In this document: in pieces, positions 1 to 8,950 of the stretch
How the letters are laid out: each line of letters starts with the position of its first letter
Numbering within the stretch: the stretch's first letter is position 1
Source: Martensiomyces pterosporus
Lineage: Eukaryota > Kickxellomycota > Kickxellomycetes > Kickxellales > Kickxellaceae
Assembly (NCBI GenBank): GCA_025201845.1
Contig: MU604102.1
Location: forward strand, 1-26,621
Length of the DNA: 26,621 nucleotides
Direction of reading: 5' to 3'
Notes under the pieces: model-generated
Seen by the model: only the letters and a program-made list of their open reading frames with translations
Told to the model about the DNA's origin: nothing
Database searches by the model: none
Program-made: the position numbers and the translations under genes

Positions 1-115
1 TTCACGCATATCGGGCGGAAGTTCGCTGCCTTGGTTGGGTCGCCCTTCTTGTAGATGGATATGAGGCGTGCGTTGTTCCACGCCGCGCAAACCCTCTCAC
101 AACACGGCGCCAACA
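1..115 (-). mobile_element. Non-LTR retrotransposon reverse transcriptase fragment (cut by window edge)
   Basis: Read on the minus strand, the first ~115 bases encode a stretch containing ARLISIYKKGDPTKAANF followed by RPICV. This matches the fingers motif of LINE-type reverse transcriptases (lysine-rich KKGDP, then a short spacer, then N-[YF]-RPI). The frame is open from about 128 down to position 1 and runs out of the window, with a TGA at 129-131 just upstream. The rest of the RT would lie outside. The Sds3-like stop codon is at 178, so no 5' part of an element can fit between. The copy therefore looks 5'-truncated, as LINE insertions often are, and sits tail-side of that gene. Only about 37 residues are visible, so the clade cannot be named. 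Chance similarity is possible but unlikely given the motif order. Confidence 0.66.
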
Positions 116-177
116 GCATTCGCAAAATTCAGTATATTACAAAGCCAGGGAAAAGGCCGACGGTGGCACTGCTGCGC

Positions 178-3100
178 TCACTTGAGAATATTTGCAAGCG
201 AAGATGGCTGCTGGTACTGGTGGGGATCGTTAGGCGCCTTGCAGTTGTATGCTGCTCCGCTTGCCATCTGTCCAGATGCGGTCGCATCGGCACCCATGTT
301 GCTGTTTGCAGCATAAAAGTCGCTCAAGTCAGTTGGTCGTTGCTGCTGCTGCTGCTGCTGCTGGTCGCGGTAGTAGCCACCTTGGTCATAATAGTCGTTT
401 CTATGGTGTGTTGATGATTGCCTAGGCGGTGGCGAGTGCACCAGCATAGGCTGCTGGTGCTGCTGGCTGTAAGACCGCGGCGCCTGTTGCTGTTGCTGGT
501 AGTACTCGCTCCACTGGCCACTCGTCGACGCGTTGTGCTGCTGGTATCTGCTGTGGTACTCACGTGGCGATACAGGAGGCGGCATAGCTATTCCCGAATC
601 AAGCCCAGAATAGCTGGTGCTCGAATGGTACTCGCTTTGAGGAGCGCCATACCCCGCAGCTGCTGCAGGTGGTGGTGGTGGCTGCTGCTGGTACCGATGG
701 TCCTGGTGGTCTCGATAGTAAGAGTCGGATTGGTGCGACGAGAGATGTGGTGGCTGGCGTTGCTGCTCGTGCTGGTAGTGTGGCGCCTGGAAATATGGTG
801 CTTGGTCCGTCTGGCGTGACTGCAGCGGATGAGTGGCACCGTTGGCTGCTTCTGGCCCAGGGTGGTTCCACGCACTGCCAGCACTGGTATTAATAGGACC
901 AGAAGCAGAGGCCGGGGCAGCATGGTGTGTCGACGAGTGGTGCGGCTGTTGCTGGTAATAGCTACTGCCCCCGTGCGAGTAGCCTGGTTTTTGTGCATCA
1001 GTGCCATTGGAGTAGTCGGCTGTGGCTGCTGGCCTGCGGTAATACGGCGATGTCGCTGGGTTGTGATGCTGGGCTTGCTGGTACTGGTGGGCGCTGTTGG
1101 GAGCATAGTGTGACGAATACACAGCAGCCTCTGTGCTGGCGGGCTGAGGGGTGTATTTTTGGTGGTAGCTGTGGTGATTTTGCTCATGCTGCTGAGGCTG
1201 GCGCGGTTCGTCATATCCATAGGGTGGCAATGGCGCCGGTGCGTCCTCTGGGTAGCTATGCTGTTGGTGCTGCTGCTGCTGCTGCTCGTCGGCTGGAGTG
1301 TCTTCCCAGGGCCGTTTGTTGCGTCTATCAGGAGCATCATAGTATCCACTGTGCTGAATTTGTTGTTGGTGCTGCTGCTGCTGCTGGGTAGACGGCCAGG
1401 TCGATGAAGGTACCACACGTTGGCGCTTGTTGCTGGACGCATTGTCGTACTCGGACGATGCATCACGCTTCAGGTATGTTGATGGGGCTGGAGGTTGGCT
1501 AGGAGCAGACGGCACAGACGGCACACTTGAGTTGTAGTATGGCGGCGGCAAATGCTGGCCAGTCTCATTTACGCTCTGTGTCCTACTCACAGGCGGGTAG
1601 CGACTGCTGTCAGCCTGCCAATCGCCCTGATCGCCTGCTGGCTGGATGCCGCTGTGGGGGTGATGACGCGGGGTATAGTGGGTAGACTCGTACACGTACG
1701 GCGTGCTATTAGAGGCACTGGCATCTCCAACAGAAGAGTGCGTTGCATCAGGGGCATTTGGTCTTGGGGGCTGTGTCGAGTGTCTATGCTTGCTCGCAGA
1801 GCTACCGTCGCCAGCTAACTGGTGGCCGCTGCTGTCATGAGGAACAGTGCCATTGGCACTCATGTCACCTAAATCGTAGCTGCGCTGGTACGGTGCAGGG
1901 ACGGTAGCAGCGGGCACAGCTGTTGCACGAGCAGGAGGGTCAATTCCCGGGTCAGCAGAGTAGCCTGGTGGAGCAAATTCTGCATTTGCTGCCGGAGCGG
2001 GAGCAGGATACGGCTGCTGGTGCTGTGTATGCTGCACGCTGAGCAAATGGGAGGGGGTCGTAGGGCGGTCGTAGATGCCGACGCGCTTTTCATCGACGGT
2101 GGCAGGATTGCGGTACTGCTGCTTGTACATTGGTGCGGTGCTGCGATCATCTGGGCCATAGCCTGCCACGGGCATATGTGGCTGCTGGCTGTCAGAGGGC
2201 ATGGCAGTGCTGTCAGCAGCAGCATTGGGAGCAGCCGAGTCAAGCAGGTTGGCACTGCTATCAGGGATGACACCAGAGTCAGCAGCAGCGTCTGCGTCTG
2301 GGTAGTTGAGGAGAGAAGGGATTCCGAGAATAGTAGAGACATCCGAGTCCTCATCGATCCTCGAGAGGCGGGTTGGCGGCGGAGCCAGCAAGTGGCTCGA
2401 GCGCGTGGGGGCAGCAGCAGGCCGCGGCAGAGGGTTGGTGAGCTTTGAGTGGCTCGACAGGGGGTAAGTGATGCTGGCAATGGCCTCACGCACCTTCTCA
2501 AGGGTTCTGAGGTCGTCGGTCAGCGACCATATCTGCTGCTTCCTACTATAGATCATCGTGCGCCGTAGCTCGGCTCTAGAAGCAATGAATGTAGTGTATG
2601 TTGCTTTACGCGAGGCCTCCAGCTTGACTCGAGCAAATTCGCGAATGCTGGCCACCTCCTGGTCTATTTTGGACAGGCGGTCTGACCACCGAGCCTCCAG
2701 CTGGTCAGCAAATTCCTTGTACTGGGGAAGCGTGCCGCTTTGCAGCTGGGCCCACTCGACATCCAGCTGGCGCTGCTTGGCCTCGTAGAGTCTTTTCTTG
2801 GCTGCATTGAAGCGCTCGCGCATTACAGAGAGTTTTTTGCGGCCGTAGCGCAGAATGCGCTTCTTTTGGAGGATAGCGTCGTCGTCCTCGCTGGCACTGG
2901 CATCCTCAACGTCCGACCAGCTTTCTACACATGACGGGAGGCAGTTAAGCAGGGCTGCATCATCAGCATCAGCACCAGAATCAAAATCAAAATCAGCAGA
3001 TGCACATATACAGACGCGTGGAAAAATGCTTGCACAATGGGCACCTCACAATTGCCGACATTCATGGAGGGGGAAGGCGAGGGTATTATCGATTGTTGAT

Positions 3101-3823
3101 TGAGGGTGGGCGCAACGCGGGAGAGGAGGCATAAGGAAACGGAATGAATGAACAGGAGAAACGAGCACAATTGAGGAGCGACGAGCAGTAGCACAAAGCC
3201 ATGTTTTTCGCTCGCACTTGTAAACTTTGTTATCAAGGCGCTGGACTGCAGCCAAAGAGGCTTGAGCCAAAACCAAGACAGCAGGGCCAAAGCAAGGGAT
3301 GGCGTTATTTCGCAGGCACTGCAGCACGCGAATAGCGCTGCGTGGCCCTGCTACAGCCCCGCGGCCAGCCCTGGCACTCAATGCAGCAAGCAGCAGCTTG
3401 GGGGGCAAAAGAGGATGCCCCGTTTGTGTGGATGAGGTTATGAGTGGCGAGTGAAAGAGAGCAGACAATCACGGGGGCAGAGTGAAATCAGTGCTCCCAG
3501 GCAGAGGCAAATCAACCGCCGGAGGGCATGCAGATGAGCGGCAGGCAGCAGGCAGCAACTGCAGACATAATGGGCAAAGGCTGGCGAGGCGGAAGGCGGC
3601 AGGAGCACACGAATCACACATACATGGAGATGTGGGGCGATTATGAAGTATTAAGGGGAGTATAGCATAAGACCACAGGCGAATACATTATGATATAGGC
3701 TGTGCAATTACCATTGGCGTTGCTGGACTTTGCGTTGTCGTCGGACGAGTCTTCGTCGTTCTGCAGAAGCGCGGCAGCGGCGTTTTGGCGAAAGTAGTCC
3801 TCCAGGCTCTGGTCGACCTCCAT
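178..3823 (-). CDS. Sds3/Dep1-like subunit of an Rpd3L-type histone deacetylase complex (2 exons)
   Basis: Exons are 3823-3712 and 2924-178, giving 952 residues. Exon 1 starts at MEVDQSLEDYF and ends with one base of a codon before GTAATT. Exon 2 begins after TGTGTAG, restoring the frame as E-SWSDVEDAS. An acidic N-terminus (residues 20-55) precedes a charged helical region at about 72-185 (RERFNAAKKRLYEAKQRQLD, then QSGTLPQYKEF, then arginine/lysine-rich helices). That layout is typical of the Sds3-like family (Sds3, Dep1, BRMS1), scaffolds that join Sin3 and the Rpd3 deacetylase in nuclear repressor complexes. From about residue 190 onward the protein is disordered and rich in Gln, His, Pro, Ser and Tyr, with CAG-encoded Gln runs. 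This tail is far longer than in yeast Sds3. Family assignment is fairly secure; Sds3 versus Dep1 orthology is not resolved. An upstream exon is possible because the reading frame stays open 5' of the chosen ATG. Confidence 0.72.
341..363. repeat. CTG/CAG trinucleotide repeat inside the Q-rich tail
   Basis: An uninterrupted TGC/CAG tract of seven to eight units encodes a run of eight Gln on the minus strand. Shorter interrupted tracts of the same kind occur near 1266-1294 and 1371-1386 in the same exon. Such tracts commonly vary in length between strains. Confidence 0.9.
2925..3711 (-). other. Intron of the Sds3-like gene
   Basis: This is a GT-AG intron on the minus strand, with donor GTAATT at 3711 and acceptor TGTGTAG ending at 2925. 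The phase (1/2) matches on both sides and the junction gives an uninterrupted acidic segment. At 787 bp it is long for this window, where the other introns are 153-537 bp. A small extra exon inside it cannot be excluded, but I see no convincing one. Confidence 0.6.
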
Positions 3824-6562
3824 TATATGCTCAGTGTCTGTGTTTGCTGAGAACAAAGCAGAAAGGAAAGACAGCGCAGGCGAAATTCGCGACTGAAAAG
3901 CAAAGGTCTTGGGAGGACTAATAATAGCAGCAAAAGGGGGGCGTGTCCCAGACAGAATAGGAATAAGAGGGCAGCTTGGTGTGCAGAAGACGGGAATAAG
4001 GACAAGGCTGGTAGAAGCAAGAACAAGAATTAAAATATGCAGCTGGAGTAGCCGCTTTAATAATGGCAGTGCTAATGCCCAATCTAGCAACTACGGCTAC
4101 GAGCGGTAGCTGGAGGTGGAGAGGAGGACTATGGATGAAGAATGATGGATGGACAGCCTGGGTATTATGCACAGATAGACAAGTCTACTATCGCACAAAC
4201 AAACGCACCAGCCGTTGTGGTGGCAAGGAGCGGTTCTGGCTAACGTGCACAGCTGCAAGTCTCAAGGCCAGACCGGCGAGCAAGTGAACAAGCAAGCTGG
4301 CTGCTATTGCGTAGACAAGCAGCGTCCCAGAGCAGAATACAGGGGAGATAGGAGCACCACAACACTTGGCGCAGGCGCACGCAGGGGTGTATGAGAGAAT
4401 ACGAGCAGTGCGTTAGGATAAAGCGAAAATACAAAAAGCGACCACGCCCGGCGAAGTTGGGGGTTGCCAAGTGTGTTTATGCGCGATACAGCGAAGCGAC
4501 GTGTGGAGAAGAGAAGTGGACACAGCGGAAGAGAAGAGAGAAGAGAAAGGATATGGAAACCACAGGTATGAGAAGTAAAGGGGGGAGATGAAAAATGCAC
4601 CAGCCTGCTGCTTCAGTCGGCACGCATTTTGCTAAGAGCGGGTGACTGAGGGGGGGTTTGTGAGACTCCAGGGGGGGGTGGTTAGATTGTGCTATTTTTT
4701 TTCTCCCTAGTCAGGAGAGTAGCTGCTGTCGCTGGCCGCGGTTCCTACGTCTCTTCTGGCACTCGTTGCAAGCACAGGTGCTGCCTCCGCTCGGGTACGT
4801 ACTGGGACTGCATCGCATCCATGCGGCGGCCATTACCTCATTTCCTCGATTGTCTTTTTCATCTATTCTTGAAGCCAGGCTCGCGCCTCCGCGAGCAGAG
4901 GGAAAATAAAGCGAAAAGGAGTTTGTACGCATCCTGGACACAGCAGCAGTCCTTCTCTTTGGTAGCTTGAATACTGGCTGCTCTTTGTGCCGCCTGGCTC
5001 TTCAGTGTGCACTAACAGCAGCCCGTGGCAGACACCAGCGCCTGCATCAATCCCATCCTTAGTTTGGCGCCAGTGCGCCTGCTGTTTGCATCGCGTTCGT
5101 TTGCAATTGCCACCACAGCCGCAGAGATATAGGGGAGGAAAATTGAATGGCCTGCCTTCTGCTCCATCACACAGAATAGCCCTCATGCAGGTTATTTATT
5201 AGAGATTGGGCGGGTGCCGGGTCAGGGTAGGCCACCACCCCGCCCCTCCCTCCAAATGCAGCCATTGGCTGTGGCTCTTCTGGAACAGCGCATGAGCAAG
5301 AGCTACCAATGTTCCGACCGCTTTCCAGTGCTGCGTTTTCCTTCGCCCCTTCTGTGGCCTCGGCTGCTCTGTTGCTGGTGCTCAGCAAAATGCGATCGTG
5401 TAGCTCGTGTCCGCTCCTAAGACCAACGGCAGATGCTCGAAACCACCTGTCTACTGCTGGTGCTGCTACGCCCAGGGGTGCCAGACAGGTTGCAGAGAGA
5501 ACTCGGAACAACAGCAGCAACAATGAAATTAAAAAAAAAATAGGTTGCGGTCAGGCGCCACAAACACATTCGCCATGGTTTCTCTTTTCTTTCTTTCTGC
5601 CACTCGTTCTCTAATAGCCCCCGTCTTTGTCTTTGCTCTGGGATCTCAAAACAAGAGCGCAGACCGGTGTGCCTCCACGCAGCAAAGCGCGCGCAGACAT
5701 GGCCAGCGTCCCCACAAAAGGAAAACACGCAAGCCCAGGCGCACCTCGAATGCGTGCTTTCTGCTCTCCAGGCACTCGCCAGCACCGGCGGGCATGCAGA
5801 ATCACGAAAGGAAAAATACTTGCCCCTTCCACGGATTGACCGACACAATCCCGCATGGGGTGCCTGAAAACACTGCCAAGGCCTGGCTGGGTGTCGAGAC
5901 CATGGAGTTGCCGTCGATCGAGGACAAGGGCGAAAGTCACACACACAAACTGTCTCGCCACTCCCCCAATCCATCACACTTTGACTCTCGCCTCTCACCT
6001 CTGGGTAGTACGCCGGCTGCTGCTATGGCTGTGGCGGCTGGCGCCATTCATGGCAGGGGCTTTCTGCTCTGTCTGTCCAGGACGGCGTCTCAGCTAGAAA
6101 GCTGTCTTTCTTCTACGCCGATGCGCTGTGCTGCGTTGCCATAGGGTGTGCTCTTGCGCTTGCACCTGCAGGAGCAGCAGGGGGTGCGAGTGCGTGTGTG
6201 CGTGTGTGCGTGTGCCCCTCCCCTATTCCCCATCGCCCGCTGAACAATCAGAAAACATGCGTCTTTTTGCTCACATGAAACGACCGCCCAATGGAACGCT
6301 CCACTCAGGCGATGCGGATGGGCCAGCCCTGTTGCCAATCTCAGTGCTAGTGGCAGTGTGGATGCTGTATGTATGCTGCTGATCTCGTTCCACACAAAAT
6401 AGACTAGTGTATGCAAGTGGTTTGCTGCGACTTCATGTTTCTGCCCTTGAGCGCGCATGCTCGCACCATGGACTGTTTCCCGTTTACTTATTTAGTATAT
6501 TTTAAACTCAGACAGGATCACAGCAGCATTTGGACACACGGCAGCAAGCGCCGGGCTGGTGT
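3824..6562. other. Long stretch with no supportable gene
   Basis: These 2.7 kb lie between the 5' end of the Sds3-like gene and the 3' end of the PUF60-like gene. The first several hundred bases are presumably promoter and 5' leader for the Sds3-like gene. A minus-strand TTCTCAG just upstream of its ATG could be the acceptor of a leader intron. Most open frames here are short, pyrimidine-driven or Cys-rich by chance. One plus-strand frame from the ATG at 5794 to about 5937 has coding-like G/C third positions and reads naturally (CPFHGLTDTIPHGVPENTAK, then AWLGVETMELPS), but I recognise no family and no clear splice sites. A GT-rich tract lies at 6186-6216. No tRNA, rRNA or repeat family was recognised. 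Confidence 0.6.
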
Positions 6563-8590
6563 TCAGGGGATATAGACCATTGTGTCCGAGCTGGTCTCCA
6601 CTCGGTACGCATCCGGGTCATAGAGACTAGCCGATACTCTTCGCCCGCCAAACCACCGCCCGTCAAACAGCTCCAGCGCCTTGGCTGCCGAGTCGCTCTC
6701 CGCATACTGCACAAATATCTTTACACCGCCCCCTTCGCTGTTGCCCTGAAGCTCCTGGTCAGTTGCAATGTGAACAACCACCTTGGCGATCTTGCCGCAT
6801 TTTCCTCCTTCCTCGGCCATGTCGCCAGCAAGATCGTCGTCTACTTCAGACCGCCCACCAACGACGTTTGTAAGCAGAACAACCGGAGACCCAGAGGTGG
6901 CAAGCTTCTGCATCACGTCTTGCTGTATCGACTGCACAGCAGGTGGCTGGTGGGTGCCCGTGGGCTGCGCAGCGATGGTGTCAACCAGAGTGCTAGCTGA
7001 GTGAGGAGGCATTGCTTGTGTGCTCGGCAGCGCAGATTCATGCGCAGATTCATGCGCAGATTCATGCGCAGCCTCAGCGGCGATGGTTCTGTTGATGCTG
7101 GCTGCCACATCCATCACTTGCTGCGGGAGCTTGGCAGCCGGCGATGGCATGGCCTCTGCTGGTACCGAGTCAAGCGCCGCCATTCCCTGGCCGATGGGTC
7201 CGCCAACTACGCACTTTCTCACGCGGAGCACCAGGTTACCTAGCGAAAATCCGTTCATCGCCAGCGCTGCTTGCTCGGCGGCTGCTGGATCAGCAAACTC
7301 TATGAAGCCCCACCCCTTGGGCTTCCGCAGCACCATATCTGGCGCCAGAATGCAAGCCTTGATCTCGCCAAACGGCGCAAATATCTCCCTCAGGCTGTCC
7401 TCCGAAATCGCCTCATTGACATTAGCCACATATATGCGCTCATCGGGTGGCTGTGGGAACCCTTGCATCACTGCCATGGTGTAGTTGTTGGGCCGGCCAA
7501 TCTTCAGCTGCCTCCCGCCAAGCATGGTGCCGTTCATGACCTCCATTGCCAGCGTGGCAGCTTCAGGCACATCGTACTCGACAAACCCAAACCCCTTGTG
7601 CCTCCCCGTGGCCGGGTCCTTTGACATGCTGACGCTACGCACAGACCCAAACTCTGCAAACACCTTGTAAATGTGCTCCTCCGTCAGCTCAAAGTTTATC
7701 GACCCCACGTACACGCGAGACATCACCGAGAGATTACGTGCATCCACGCCAGCCTCTAGCCCCGGATTGACCAGCCCCACAGGAGGTTTGCTGCTTTCTT
7801 CCTTCCTCTTCCTCTCAGCCTCCAATACGTCCTTGAACACTGTTAGCTGTAGCTCGCGTGCATATTCCAGTGCCTTGTTGAGGTTGGCCTGTTGGGCATG
7901 AGTGAGTCCATTGGGCAGCAGTGCATCCTGCTCGCCACCTTTCTGCTCAGCGCCGGTTGCTACAGCGAGCGCAGAGACAAATATATCAACACGTGGTTAG
8001 TCTGGAACGTGCGTTTGTTGGCCTTTAAGTGCTAGCGCTTTTTGCTGAGCGCAGCTGCAGCAGCTTCCAGACATGTGAAGTTAATGGAGCGTGGTCTCTT
8101 TCTCCCTCTCTTCACCTCAAGCGTGTGGATCTGCTATCGTCTTTCTGGTGCTCCATCTCCTTAGCCTACGTGTGATGGAAGAAGCAGGTAGAGAGCTGTG
8201 CTGCTCTTGCACATTCGGCGTGCAAACACAGGGGGAAGAAGAATAGATAGGGGAAAATACACAGAAAAACACGCAACAGAAAGCACAGTGCAGCACAAAG
8301 GATAGACGGTGAGGACGGGTGTAGAGGCAGAGGCAGAGGCAGAAATGTAGGGGGTGAGATTCGGGAATAGAGCAATACTGTAAACCAAGCAATGCATGCT
8401 ACATACGCCTCCTGCAACTTGAGATTCGCACACTAAAAAGGATGTTGCTACATTTACTACAATACCAGCGAAAGCACGAGCAGAATTGCTACTAACCTGA
8501 AACACCTGTTTCGCTGCCCACAAACTCGGGTGCCTTCGAATGCCCATCTGCCAGAGCCTGCTGCTGTGGTTGCTGCTGCTGCTCGCTCAT
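6563..8590 (-). CDS. PUF60: PUF60/Half-pint-like poly(U)-binding splicing factor (2 exons)
   Basis: Exons are 8590-8497 and 7959-6563, giving 496 residues. Exon 1 encodes a Gln-rich start (MSEQQQQPQQQ) and ends in phase 1 before GTTAGT. Exon 2 resumes after TGTAG and continues into a helix, LNKALEYARELQL, as found before RRM1 in PUF60. RRM1 (about 113-188) has RNP2 VYVGSI and RNP1 KGFGFVEY. RRM2 (about 206-281) has IYVANV and KGWGFIEF. A C-terminal U2AF-homology motif domain (about 391-481) has the acidic EVDDDLAGDM helix and the RWF motif (GRWFGGR) that would hold a tryptophan ligand peptide. The family binds U-rich tracts and helps U2 snRNP recognise 3' splice sites in the nucleus. A linker repeat (AHES) lies at about 329-341. 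The domain order is complete and length is close to family members. Confidence 0.92.
7031..7066. repeat. Three perfect 12-bp tandem repeats in the PUF60-like coding region
   Basis: The unit CGCAGATTCATG occurs three times in a row, followed by a degenerate fourth copy (CGCAGCCTCAGC). On the minus strand it encodes Ala-His-Glu-Ser repeats in the linker between RRM2 and the UHM domain. The array is in frame, so copy-number change would not disrupt the protein. Confidence 0.95.
7960..8496 (-). other. Intron of the PUF60-like gene
   Basis: Donor GTTAGT at 8496 and acceptor TGTAG ending at 7960 on the minus strand. The phases agree (G|CA gives Ala) and join the Q-rich start to the pre-RRM helix. 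Length is 537 bp. The intron holds a short GAGGCA-type repeat near 8322-8343 and otherwise no recognisable gene. Confidence 0.68.
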
Positions 8591-8950
8591 TTTGTGTAAT
8601 AGTGTATGTTTATGAATAAAAAGGACCAAGAAGGATAATTAGAGACAAGCAGGAGGCAAAACGCGTTTTTGGACAGCTGCTGCTCCACAGGATGCAGCGC
8701 ACGCAGCCTAAAGTGCCTTTGAAGGCCTGATCCGGCCTGATCCACATGATCACGGCGATTTTCAGCATGTGTGCAACGGCGCCTGCCATTCTGCCTCTAT
8801 TGCTGCAGCCACCGCTCTGCTTGTGTGGTACAGGCGTCGAGAAAAAGGGGCAGACGCGGGGTGAGCTCAGTGCTTGCCTCCGTTACCCTGGCTCTGCCTC
8901 TTATTTTACACTGTTATCCGCATCGCGTTAGAGCAAAAAAGGCACAAGTG
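8591..8950. promoter_or_regulatory. Shared divergent promoter, PUF60-like (minus) and LRO1 (plus)
   Basis: The 360 bp separate two start codons facing away from each other. A tandem direct repeat GGCCTGATCC lies at 8724-8733 and 8734-8743, followed by TGATCACGG at 8747-8755. The same 9-mer and related TGATC motifs recur in the RPN2/SNU114 promoter. A plus-strand ATG at 8746 opens a 61-codon frame, out of frame with LRO1 and ending at 8931. It could act as an upstream ORF if transcription starts before it. Confidence 0.55.

Noticed and set aside
588..1466. 292-codon minus-strand frame (Thr/Ser/His-rich) inside the Sds3-like gene
   Set aside because: It is a frame-shifted reading of the CAG/CCA-rich tail. 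The Gln-rich frame joined to the Sds3 domain is the genuine one.
4711..5186. Cys-rich minus-strand frames (CACNECQKRRRNR, LCGCGGNCKRTRC) hinting at a zinc cluster or copper fist
   Set aside because: Cys spacing fits neither Zn2Cys6 nor copper-fist consensus, the frames are short and lie in different registers, and no splice joins them convincingly.
5545..6144. 199-codon plus-strand frame; an internal ATG (5574) starts a signal-peptide-like MVSLFFLSATRSLIAPVFVF
   Set aside because: Composition outside 5794-5937 is not coding-like (Ser/Arg/His scatter), no domain is present, and the hydrophobic start comes from a CTTT-rich tract. Only the short internal patch was kept as a weak finding.
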